Positions 28,129 through 36,786 of a DNA stretch of 56,773 nt are shown one piece after another. Positions within the stretch are counted from its first letter, which is position 1, and the number at the start of each line of letters is the position of its first letter. Source of the DNA: Bryobacteraceae bacterium (lineage in GTDB: Bacteria; Acidobacteriota; Terriglobia; Bryobacterales; Bryobacteraceae). The notes below the pieces were generated by a model. The model was given only the letters and a program-made list of their open reading frames with translations. It was not told the DNA's origin and did not search any database. The translations under genes were made by a program, and so were the position numbers. The stretch covers positions 1 through 56,773 of the forward strand of contig JAPWUP010000005.1 of NCBI GenBank assembly GCA_028275505.1, written 5' to 3'.

Positions 28129-28504
28129 GGCCAACGTGGTATCGCGGCGTTCGGAAGCCAAGGCTTCCCAAACCGTTCGCTTGCGGGCTGTGGCGGCAGC
28201 CGGCTCGACCCCGCCGGCGCTGGATCGGCTCATTCACGAACGAATCCGGCTGGGCATCGTCAGCGCTCTGGCCGTCAACGAGAAACTGAGTTTCAACGAA
28301 CTGAAGCGCTTGCTGAAAACCACGGACGGCAACTTGAGCGTGCATGCCCGCAAGCTGGAGGAGGCTGAGTATATCGTGTGCACGAAATACTTTGACGGTC
28401 GGGTGCCCAAGACCGAATACCGCCTGACGCCTCTCGGCAGGGAAGCTCTGGAGCGGTACTTGTCCCATATGGAGGCACTGATCCGGGCGATGCGGGAGCG
28501 ATGA
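28121..28504 (+). CDS. winged-helix transcriptional regulator (MarR/ArsR-like)
   Basis: [44 protein letters not shown]...[18 protein letters not shown]. Confidence 0.85.
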   Translation: MAKANVVSRRSEAKASQTVRLRAVAAAGSTPPALDRLIHERIRLGIVSALAVNEKLSFNELKRLLKTTDGNLSVHARKLEEAEYIVCTKYFDGRVPKTEYRLTPLGREALERYLSHMEALIRAMRER

Positions 28505-29307
28505 CGATGGCGGCGGAGGAAATCAAAGGGGCAACCGGATCGCTTTCTGCCGGCGCACCTGCCGGCGGCCTGCACGTTGCCATCATCATGGACGGCAACG
28601 GTCGCTGGGCGACCGCGCGTGGACTGCCCCGGGTGGCCGGGCACCAGGCCGGTGCGGAAGCAGTGCGACGCACGGTGGAGGCGGCTCCGAAACTAGGCAT
28701 CAAGATCCTGACCCTCTACGCCTTCTCCTCGGACAACTGGCAGCGCCCGCCCGAAGAAGTCAATACTTTGATGCGGCTGTTCCACGACTATCTGGAGCGG
28801 CACACGTCCGAGTGCGTCGAACACGGGATCCGCCTCACCGTGATTGGCCGGCGCGACCGTCTCGATCCCCAGCTCCGTCGGGCGATTGAACGCGCCGAGG
28901 CAGCGACCGCGGAAGGGCGCCAGCTCCACCTGCGCATCGCGGTGGATTACTCGGCGCGCGACGCGATCGTGCAGGCCGCTCGTTATGTGAACGGTCGCCC
29001 CGTGGGGCGCGCCGAGTTCGCCCATCTGCTGGGCGAGGCGATTCATGCCGGCGAACCCGTGCCCGACGTGGACCTGCTGATCCGAACCGGCGGTGAGCAA
29101 CGGCTCAGTGATTTCCTGCTCTGGGAGTGCGCTTACGCCGAGCTTTATTTCACCTCGCGCATGTGGCCGGACTTCGACGCGAAGGACCTGGAAGCAGCCG
29201 TGCAGGAATTCCATCGGCGTGAGCGGCGGTTTGGCCGGGTGCCGGCTCCCGGATGCGGCGCCAGCGTACCAGTTCACGCCGACGGCATCGCAGTGGAACG
29301 CGCCTGA
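28501..29307 (+). CDS. uppS: isoprenyl transferase (undecaprenyl diphosphate synthase)
   Basis: [71 protein letters not shown]. Confidence 0.96.
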   Translation: MTMAAEEIKGATGSLSAGAPAGGLHVAIIMDGNGRWATARGLPRVAGHQAGAEAVRRTVEAAPKLGIKILTLYAFSSDNWQRPPEEVNTLMRLFHDYLERHTSECVEHGIRLTVIGRRDRLDPQLRRAIERAEAATAEGRQLHLRIAVDYSARDAIVQAARYVNGRPVGRAEFAHLLGEAIHAGEPVPDVDLLIRTGGEQRLSDFLLWECAYAELYFTSRMWPDFDAKDLEAAVQEFHRRERRFGRVPAPGCGASVPVHADGIAVERA

Positions 29308-29354
29308 ATCTCCCCTGCGGCCTTGTGCATCCCTTAGAGGGAAGGGAGACTCCT

Positions 29355-29774
29355 ATGCCGGAACTCAAGGGCAGCAAGACGCACGAAAACCTCAAATACG
29401 CATTCGCGGGCGAATCGCAGGCCAATCGCCGTTACCTGTACTTCGCCAAGCAGGCTGACGTCGAGGGTTACCCCGACATCGCCGGGCTGTTCCGGGAAAC
29501 TGCCGAAGGCGAGACCGGGCACGCGCACGGCCACCTGGAGTACTTGAAGCAGGTGGGGGATCCCGCGACCGGACTGCCTATCGGCGACACTATCTCCAAT
29601 CTTAAGGCGGCGATCGCCGGTGAAACCCACGAGTACACGGACATGTACCCGGGCATGGCCAAGGTGGCCCGGGAAGAGGGTTTCCACGAGATCGCCGACT
29701 GGTTTGAGACTCTCGCCAAAGCCGAAAAATCCCACGCTGGCCGTTTCGAGCAGGGCTTGAAGTCCATTACCTGA
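29355..29774 (+). CDS. rubrerythrin-like ferritin-fold protein (no C-terminal rubredoxin domain)
   Basis: [39 protein letters not shown]...[17 protein letters not shown]; ends before any CxxC rubredoxin motif. Confidence 0.92.
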   Translation: MPELKGSKTHENLKYAFAGESQANRRYLYFAKQADVEGYPDIAGLFRETAEGETGHAHGHLEYLKQVGDPATGLPIGDTISNLKAAIAGETHEYTDMYPGMAKVAREEGFHEIADWFETLAKAEKSHAGRFEQGLKSIT

Positions 29775-29783
29775 GCGTCGTTT

Positions 29784-29816
29784 ACGGGGCAGGGACCATC
29801 GAGGTTCCTGCCCCGT
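29784..29816 (+). terminator. intrinsic terminator-like hairpin after rubrerythrin gene
   Basis: 14-bp stem (one G-T wobble) ACGGGGCAGGGACC/ATCGA/GGTTCCTGCCCCGT followed by TTATCCT. Confidence 0.7.
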
Positions 29817-29829
29817 TTATCCTGATTGC

Positions 29830-31146
29830 ATGATCAAAGGAACGCCGTCTCCCGGTCTGTGCTACAACCCTAACGATCCGAAGTACTGGGACGAGGAAGG
29901 ACTCCGCCAGGAACTGGAACGAGTCTTTGAAGTCTGCAACTGGTGCCGGCTTTGCTTTAACCTCTGCCCGTCCTTTCCTGCTCTGTTTCAGGCAATAGAC
30001 ACGCATGGCGGTGATGTCCGCCAGCTCACCCAAGATGAGACCGCGCGGGTCATTGATCTTTGCTACCAGTGCAAGGTCTGCTACGTTAAGTGCCCTTACA
30101 CGCCCGACGACGGGCACGAGTTCCAACTGGACTTTCCGCGCCTGATGCTGCGGGCTGTAGCGCTGCGGGCGCGCCGCGGCGGCTTCGGCTTGCGTTCGCG
30201 CCTGCTTTCACGCCCTGACAGGATCGGACGGCTAGGCAGCCTGGCCGCACCGTTAGTCAACTGGGCAAACCGCCAGCCCGTGCTGCGCCGCGGGCTCGAG
30301 GCCTTGTTGGGGATCCACCGCGACAAGCGGTTGCCCGTCTACCACCGCGAGACCCTGGAAGCATGGCTGCAACGGCAGGCGCCGCGGCAGGGCCTGGCCG
30401 AGGAAGCGGTTCTGTTTGTGTCCTGCGCCGTCAACTTCAACGCTCCGGAAGTGGGTCGCGATTGCGTCGAAGTGTACGCGCGCAACGGCATCGCGCTTTC
30501 GTGCGCTTCCAACCAGTGCTGCGGGATGCCGGCGCTGGAGGCTGGGGACGTCCGCCTGGCGCAGAAGTTGTGCCGCGAAAACGTCGAGTCGTTGCTGCCC
30601 CATGTGCGCCAGGGCAAGAAGGTAGTGGTTCTCGAGCCGACCTGCGCTTACATGCTGCGGAAGGAATATCCGGAGCTGGCCGGCGTGCCTGAGGCGCGCG
30701 AAGTCGCCGCCGCAACACGCGACGCCTGCGAATTCCTGTTCGAACTCAAGCAGCAGGGCCGCCTGAACCGCGATTTTCGCTCCTCGCCGGGAACCATCGC
30801 CTACCACCTACCCTGCCACCTCAAGGCGCAGAATATCGGCTACCGCTCGCGGGATCTCATGCGACTGATCCCCGGCGCCACCTTGCGCCTGGTGGACCAG
30901 TGCTCGGGGCACGACGGCACGTGGGCTATGAAAAAACAATTTTTCCCCCTCTCGCTGTTAACCGCGCAGAAGGCGTCAGCGCAGATCCAGAGCGGGGACG
31001 TTGACCTGGTGGCCAGCGACTGCATCCTGGCTGGCCTCCACTTGGAGCAGGTCACAGGACGGAAGCCATTACATCCCATCCAGGTTCTGGCGCGGGCCTA
31101 CCGCGAAGACGGCTTTGCACGATCTGGGGAGGAAAGCAAATCGTGA
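29830..31146 (+). CDS. heterodisulfide-reductase/GlpC-related iron-sulfur (CCG-domain) protein
   Basis: [12 protein letters not shown] and [12 protein letters not shown] 4Fe-4S motifs; CSGHDGTW and [16 protein letters not shown]-type motifs. Confidence 0.88.
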   Translation: MIKGTPSPGLCYNPNDPKYWDEEGLRQELERVFEVCNWCRLCFNLCPSFPALFQAIDTHGGDVRQLTQDETARVIDLCYQCKVCYVKCPYTPDDGHEFQLDFPRLMLRAVALRARRGGFGLRSRLLSRPDRIGRLGSLAAPLVNWANRQPVLRRGLEALLGIHRDKRLPVYHRETLEAWLQRQAPRQGLAEEAVLFVSCAVNFNAPEVGRDCVEVYARNGIALSCASNQCCGMPALEAGDVRLAQKLCRENVESLLPHVRQGKKVVVLEPTCAYMLRKEYPELAGVPEAREVAAATRDACEFLFELKQQGRLNRDFRSSPGTIAYHLPCHLKAQNIGYRSRDLMRLIPGATLRLVDQCSGHDGTWAMKKQFFPLSLLTAQKASAQIQSGDVDLVASDCILAGLHLEQVTGRKPLHPIQVLARAYREDGFARSGEESKS

Positions 31147-31712
31147 GACCGATAGACGTCTCGGAAATTCTCGACATCGCAGCTTACGAGCGGGAGCGCA
31201 AGAACCTGCGCCCGCGGATCATGGCGCTCAAAGACCGGCGCCGGATCCGTCTGGGCGATCAGATGAGCATGCTTTTTGAAAATCGCGACACGGTGCGCTA
31301 CCAGATTCAGGAGATGATGCGCATCGAGCGCATCGTGGAGCCGGACGCCATCCGGCACGAAGTGGACACGTACAACGAGCTCATCCCGGGCCGGAACGAA
31401 CTTTCCGCCAGCCTGTTCATCGAATACGAAACCCCGCAGGAGAGGGAAGTATGGCTGCGCGCGTTGCTCGGCCTCGAGCATCACGTGGGAATGGAGGTCG
31501 CGGGCCGAATCGTCAAGGCGCGGTTCGACACGCGACAGATCGCTTCCGACCGGCTCAGCTCAGTTCAGTACATCAAGTTCCCGTTGGATGACGAGCAGGT
31601 AAGACGCTGGAAGGAGGGCGCGCGAATTTTCGTGGACCATCCCCGCTATCAAGCCGAGCACGTTCTCACGCGCGAACAGCTCGAGGAGCTGGCGCGAGAT
31701 TTCGAGGACTGA
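31143..31712 (+). CDS. DUF3501 family protein
   Basis: RPRIMALKDRRRIRLGDQMSMLFENRDTVRYQIQEMMRIERI; GTGA overlap with Fe-S gene. Confidence 0.85.
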   Translation: MRPIDVSEILDIAAYERERKNLRPRIMALKDRRRIRLGDQMSMLFENRDTVRYQIQEMMRIERIVEPDAIRHEVDTYNELIPGRNELSASLFIEYETPQEREVWLRALLGLEHHVGMEVAGRIVKARFDTRQIASDRLSSVQYIKFPLDDEQVRRWKEGARIFVDHPRYQAEHVLTREQLEELARDFED

Positions 31713-31713
31713 A

Positions 31714-33108
31714 TCACGCCGCGCTGGAAACCGGCCCGCTGCCGAACCGATCACCCACCGAGTGCTGCCATTCGGCGAGCATGGCGCGGTGTTCCTCGAG
31801 AATCTTCCGATAACGCGGGTCCCCGGCAAGGTTCACCATCTCGCCGGGGTCTGCTTCGAGGTCCACGAGCGATTCGCGCTGCCGGCCCTCGCTGTAGACG
31901 CAATACTTGTAGCGCTGGCTGCGAACCATCCGGCCTTCCGGTTTGGGCGTGCGTCCTTCCACCGGCGCGCCCTGCACCATCTTGTTACACACCACGATGT
32001 AGCGGCGGGGATCGGAAACCTTCCTGCCGATTGCGGTGTCGTACAGGCTGAGGCCTGGCAAACCCGGCGGAGTTGCAATCCCGGCAAAGCTGCACAGCGT
32101 GGGAATGAGATCCACGCCCGTGTGAACCAGCCGATCGGAAACTTGCGACCGGATCACGCCCTTGTAACTGAGTATGAAGGGCACACGAGCGCTTTCTTCG
32201 TAGAACACCGTCTTTTGGTTCCAGCCGTGCGCGCCCTGACAGTCGCCGTGGTCGGCCAGGAACACGATGAGCGTTCGCTCCTCGAGCTGTGCGTCGCGCA
32301 GTGCGGTGAGCACCTGGCCAATCAGCCGGTCCACCTTCTCCACCAGGCGGTAGTAAGCCCAAAGATACTGCCGCCACTTGCCCGGCGTGAAATTCCCGAC
32401 CGGGAACATTGGCGAGCTCTGGTAGGAACGGCGCATCAGAACCATGATGTCCGGTTCGTCTTTCTGTGGCCCGTGATTGGGCCGGAGCGGTGGGCACTCC
32501 TCGGGAGGAGGCGGCGACCCAATGTCACCGTTCGGCAACGGCTCGCTGCGCGCCCACTGGCAGATGTCGTGCGGGTTGACGAACGAGACGACCGCGAGGA
32601 AAGGCTCGCGAGGCTTTTCGCGCAGGAAACGCGCGGCTGCCTCCGCCACCGCGGTGTCGCCTTTGAGCCTTCCGGGATTGACCAACTGAAAGCCGTGGGT
32701 TTCAGGGCGCGCCTCGCGATACGGCAAGTGCCACTTGCCGAAATAGGCGGTCGAGTAGCCCGCTTTCTGGAACAGCGTCCCCATCAAAGGGAAGCGCTCA
32801 TGATCAATGGGCGTCGTGTCGTTGATCAGCACCCCGGTCTCGGGAGGATAGCGTCCCGTGAACATGGACGTGCGCGACGGAACGCAAAGCGGATTGGCGC
32901 AGTAGGCTCTCGTGAAGACGGCGCCTGACTCCGCAAGGCTGTCCATGTACGGAGTTCGCAGGTAGCGGCTTCCGATCCGGCAGCTCATGATGTCCCAGGA
33001 TTGCTGGTCCGTCATTACGATCAGAATGTTGGGCGGCTTGGCGGCACCGCGCGCGACCCAGGTGGCGCCCGTGGCCGCCGCGCCCAGAACAAAAGTTCTG
33101 CGTTTCAC
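31714..33108 (-). CDS. sulfatase, Tat-type signal, GTG start
   Basis: VKRRTFVLGAAATG; NILIVMTDQQSWDIMS; LCVPSRTSMFTGRYP (C-x-P-S-R formylglycine site); RBS GGAGGAGG. Confidence 0.92.
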   Translation of the reverse strand: MKRRTFVLGAAATGATWVARGAAKPPNILIVMTDQQSWDIMSCRIGSRYLRTPYMDSLAESGAVFTRAYCANPLCVPSRTSMFTGRYPPETGVLINDTTPIDHERFPLMGTLFQKAGYSTAYFGKWHLPYREARPETHGFQLVNPGRLKGDTAVAEAAARFLREKPREPFLAVVSFVNPHDICQWARSEPLPNGDIGSPPPPEECPPLRPNHGPQKDEPDIMVLMRRSYQSSPMFPVGNFTPGKWRQYLWAYYRLVEKVDRLIGQVLTALRDAQLEERTLIVFLADHGDCQGAHGWNQKTVFYEESARVPFILSYKGVIRSQVSDRLVHTGVDLIPTLCSFAGIATPPGLPGLSLYDTAIGRKVSDPRRYIVVCNKMVQGAPVEGRTPKPEGRMVRSQRYKYCVYSEGRQRESLVDLEADPGEMVNLAGDPRYRKILEEHRAMLAEWQHSVGDRFGSGPVSSAA

Positions 33109-35594
33109 CGCTGGGGTCCTCCTCCGGATGATTTTTGCAAATAGTAAGTTTCGCCCGGTTGTGTGGCGAACTCGATGACGCCTTTCCGTTCCTTGGTCTC
33201 CACCACGCGGCCCTGCTGCGTGACGACGCGAACCGGCGTTCCCGGCCACGGATTCACGACCCGGGCCGTTGCGCCTTTCTCGCTGTAAATCTGCACGTCG
33301 CCCACCTGCTTGCCATCCCACGAGGCACTTATCAGGAAAGCTCCCACGGCGCGCAGGCGGTGGAACCGCGCCCGCCCGATGTTCCGGGTATTCGGAAACA
33401 AACGAATGACACCGGAGTAACTTTGCATGAGACACTCGTTGAGCACGGCAGGCAGCGAAAGATTTTCCACCCAGATACCCATTCGCATCATGAAATCGAA
33501 GTCTGTGGTATCGCGATAGCGCCCGCCGATCTGACGGACGCGATCCTGAGCGACGCCGTTGGGCAGAAGGCAGTAGCGCACCTCCTGCTTGAACCAGTCC
33601 AGATCGAGCATCCCGAGCCGGGCACGAATCAAGGGCTGAAAAACGAGGTCATTTCCGCCCTCGAGGCGAACGGTGCGGGCGGTCCGCCGGGCGATCTCCA
33701 GTTCCTGTTGGCCGGTGTCGAGACCAACCTGCTCGCCCGGGAATACCGGGGCCAGCGTGACGGGTATGTTGTAGACGTATTCCGTCGGGGCATCCACCAC
33801 GTCTATCCAGACTTCACCAAAAGGACCGCGAGCCTTGGGATAGGGCGCGACGCGAGACTCGATCTCCAGCCACTGGCGGCGTTCGTCGGAGTCCTGCTTC
33901 AGAATTCGGGCTGCTTCGGCGGCGGCCTTGAACACGAATCGCGCCAGGGCGAGATCCATGATGCAATCGCGGTTCAAGCGGAAATCCACGGTGAATCCCC
34001 AGTTTTCGGGAGATACGGTGGGGATCACATGATAGTAGCCGTCCTCGCCCTTGGTCATGTAAGCGGCCAGAAAGCGGGCGGCTGCGCGCAGCAGCGGGTA
34101 AGCGCGACGCAGGTAACCCTCATCCAGCGTGTAAAGGTAATGCCACCAGAGGCTCTGCACGGTCCAGGGAGTTTCGCAGACTTCGTAACCCCAGGGCGGG
34201 ACGGGATAAGCGATCGTCTTGCTGGGAACCGGGTAGGCAGAGTGCGGAAAGAAAGCGCCTGGCAGCGAAAATTTCTCGCGCGCGAAAGACTCCGCGATGG
34301 GCAGCAGGTTTTCGCATAACTCGACGTAGGGCAGGTGCTGCTCGACGTGATTGGAAGAGAAAACACCCCAGTAGACCTGCTGCGTGTTGTAGTTCATGTG
34401 ATAGTCGCCGTGCCAGGCCGTGCCGATCCGCCCGCTGGTCCAGTTGCCGAACAGCCCGGGTGCGACCTTGCCTTCCCGAAGGCAGCACGCCAGCCAGTAC
34501 TGGTTGTGATACCAGATGCGCTCCAGCTCGCGATCCGCGAATTCTACGGCGGAGCGGGACCAGAACGTGCGCCACCAGGCGGCGGAGGAACGCTGAAGCT
34601 CAGCGACCGGAATCGTCGCCAGGCGGCGTGCCTCGGCCGGGGCCCGGTTCACATTGTCCGGGTCGTCCCGCGTGGTGAAAAGAGTGAGGTCGAGGCGGAA
34701 GGTTTGTGTGTGCCTGCTGGCCAGGAAGACGCGTGCCGAATCGCCCGAGCCGCTTTCGCTTTTCCATTCCCCGTGCAGGCGTCCGCAGAGCGCGAAGCTG
34801 CGGTCCTCGGGGGAGGGCGGCGGGTCGGGTTGCTGATCCGTGGGCGCAATCGCAGGGAAACGTTGCACGCAGACGAACTCCGCATGGTCGGCTTCGCTGC
34901 GGTGACGCAGCTCCGGTGAGGGCAGGCGCGCTTCGCGGTCCGTGTACGGGTAGTAAGCGACCGAAAGGAAGGGGGCGGGTTCGCGCGTGGAGACTGAAAT
35001 GTGACCCGTTTCCTGGTTCACGAAACACAGCACGCGGATGCGCCGAAGCGAGCCGCGCAAATCGTCGTGCTCAAGATCGAGCGTGAGCAGGCCTTCGGAG
35101 ATGTCGAGGACCTGGCGGACCAGGCGAACCATGCGCGAATCCCAGTGGATCCAGACGATGCCGCAGGGCCAGGGACGCGGCCAGGGTTTGGCGTAGGACG
35201 AGCGGACGCGCTGGGTGTACTCGCGGAAGAACTCGATATTGGTTTCCAGATGGAGCATGTCGGGCCGCCCGCGTCGTTTGGCTTCCTCGCTGGCGCGGCG
35301 CCAGAGCTCGAGCAGGTCCTTGAAGTGCAGCACGTGCGGATAGTGATCCTCGCTGACGCGGATGTCCCACGAGTCTTCCTTGCCGATGTGCAAGCCGAGC
35401 GCGTCCGGACGTACGGTGACGCAAAGACCGATGTCTCCGTTACCCAGCAGCATGCCCTCGAAGAAATTAGGCGTCGGAATGTCGCGGACGATGCGATGCC
35501 GGCGCGCGATGCGGACGCCGTCCAGTTGCTGTGCGGGAGCCGGCGCCGCTGCGGCCACTGTGCTTCCCAGAAAGCCTCTTCTCGTGAGCTTCAT
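33105..35594 (-). CDS. GH95-like glycoside hydrolase ((alpha/alpha)6-barrel), Tat-type signal
   Basis: MKLTRRGFLGSTVAAAAPAPAQ; FFEGMLLGNGDIG; GNWTSGRIGTAWHGDYHMNYNTQQVYWG resembles the GH95 catalytic-domain segment. Confidence 0.7.
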   Translation of the reverse strand: MKLTRRGFLGSTVAAAAPAPAQQLDGVRIARRHRIVRDIPTPNFFEGMLLGNGDIGLCVTVRPDALGLHIGKEDSWDIRVSEDHYPHVLHFKDLLELWRRASEEAKRRGRPDMLHLETNIEFFREYTQRVRSSYAKPWPRPWPCGIVWIHWDSRMVRLVRQVLDISEGLLTLDLEHDDLRGSLRRIRVLCFVNQETGHISVSTREPAPFLSVAYYPYTDREARLPSPELRHRSEADHAEFVCVQRFPAIAPTDQQPDPPPSPEDRSFALCGRLHGEWKSESGSGDSARVFLASRHTQTFRLDLTLFTTRDDPDNVNRAPAEARRLATIPVAELQRSSAAWWRTFWSRSAVEFADRELERIWYHNQYWLACCLREGKVAPGLFGNWTSGRIGTAWHGDYHMNYNTQQVYWGVFSSNHVEQHLPYVELCENLLPIAESFAREKFSLPGAFFPHSAYPVPSKTIAYPVPPWGYEVCETPWTVQSLWWHYLYTLDEGYLRRAYPLLRAAARFLAAYMTKGEDGYYHVIPTVSPENWGFTVDFRLNRDCIMDLALARFVFKAAAEAARILKQDSDERRQWLEIESRVAPYPKARGPFGEVWIDVVDAPTEYVYNIPVTLAPVFPGEQVGLDTGQQELEIARRTARTVRLEGGNDLVFQPLIRARLGMLDLDWFKQEVRYCLLPNGVAQDRVRQIGGRYRDTTDFDFMMRMGIWVENLSLPAVLNECLMQSYSGVIRLFPNTRNIGRARFHRLRAVGAFLISASWDGKQVGDVQIYSEKGATARVVNPWPGTPVRVVTQQGRVVETKERKGVIEFATQPGETYYLQKSSGGGPQR

Positions 35595-35610
35595 AACTTC
35601 CTCTCCGCAT

Positions 35611-36495
35611 TCAACCGAGCGCCCAGCACTCTTCAGGGGTCCAGTCGGGCACAGCGCCCGGGCGCGCGGCGATCAGCGCCCCCACACGGTTGGCGAAATC
35701 GGCGATCTTGCCCAGAGGCCAGCCGGAGTCGAGGCCGTGCAGGAAGGCCGCGGCGAAGGCATCTCCTGCTCCCACGGTGTCCACTACTTGCACGCGGTAG
35801 CCTGGCGCCTCGACCCAATCGCCCTGCCTCCAAATCGCGCAGCCTTCCGCTCCGCGCGTGATGGCGACGGCCTCCCAGCCGTAAGCATTCGCAAAGCGCT
35901 CGGCGAACTCGGCGAGGTCACGACAAGATTGGTCGTACATGCGCTGGATTTCGACCGCCTCGGCGTCGTTCAGCTTGACCACGTCGGCTGCCTTCATGAG
36001 TTCCTCGACGAGTTCTGCGGTGTAATTCTGCTTGCGCAGGTTGATGTCATAGAAGCGGCGCGTGTCGGGCAGGGCGTCCATAAGCCGGCGGGTCAGACCG
36101 CGCGCCTGGGGACGCATGGAGTGGAGGGTCCCGAAGCAGAGCCATTGTGGGCGCCAGGCGGAAAGTTCAGCCAGATCGCTGTCGCTCAGCGTGACAAAGT
36201 CGTAGGCAGCGGGACGGTGAATCGTGAAATCCGGCTGTCCGGCAGCGTCGAGCCAGACCGATACCCACCCGGTAGGCTGTCCCCCAATGACTTGAACGAA
36301 CCGCGAGGGCAAGTCGAGCTCGCGCATGCGGTCGAGCGCCGCGCGCCCCCGGGCGTCATCCCCGACGGCGCTGATGAAGTAGACCTCGTGTCCCAGCTTT
36401 CGCGCATGAGCCGCGAGGTTGAAGACGGCGCCGCCCAAGTGCTCGGAGTCCGAGAAAACGTCCCACAGAATTTCGCCGACCGCTGCGATCTTCAT
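35611..36495 (-). CDS. PfkB family carbohydrate kinase (fructokinase-like)
   Basis: MKIAAVGEILWDVF...LGGAVFNLAAHARKLGHEVYFISAVGDDARG; C-terminal VVDTVGAGDAFAAAFLHGL. Confidence 0.93.
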   Translation of the reverse strand: MKIAAVGEILWDVFSDSEHLGGAVFNLAAHARKLGHEVYFISAVGDDARGRAALDRMRELDLPSRFVQVIGGQPTGWVSVWLDAAGQPDFTIHRPAAYDFVTLSDSDLAELSAWRPQWLCFGTLHSMRPQARGLTRRLMDALPDTRRFYDINLRKQNYTAELVEELMKAADVVKLNDAEAVEIQRMYDQSCRDLAEFAERFANAYGWEAVAITRGAEGCAIWRQGDWVEAPGYRVQVVDTVGAGDAFAAAFLHGLDSGWPLGKIADFANRVGALIAARPGAVPDWTPEECWALG

Positions 36496-36545
36496 GGCCG
36501 CGCCCGCAAGCTCCCTATGCTAACAACCTGCGGGCGGGCCGGGGT

Positions 36546-36746
36546 TCAGGCGCCGGTCAGGGAGCGCAAGAGCCGCGCGGGCAGCAGGATCAAGGCTCGA
36601 ATGAGCTCAAGCACGCCTTCAACCGCGATCCCCAGGATCCGGAAAGGCAGAAGCAAGAGCCAGACCAGAGGGTAGAGAATCAACGCAGCCAGCGCCAGCG
36701 GCCAGCAAAGCACCAGTAGAATCAGCCAAGCAAGGAAAGTGAACAT
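36546..36746 (-). CDS. small hydrophobic membrane protein (66 aa)
   Basis: MFTFLAWLILLVLCWPLALAALILYPLVWLLLLPFRILGIAVEGVLELIRALILLPARLLRSLTGA; upstream ORF extension not credible. Confidence 0.6.
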   Translation of the reverse strand: MFTFLAWLILLVLCWPLALAALILYPLVWLLLLPFRILGIAVEGVLELIRALILLPARLLRSLTGA

Positions 36747-36786
36747 GCCTCCTCGTCGTGATACGGAGCCGCCGACGCCAGGTTCC

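Noticed and set aside
33109-33435. N-terminal extension of the sulfatase ORF
   Set aside because: Overlaps the GH95-like gene in another frame; Tat signal and RBS support the GTG at 33108.
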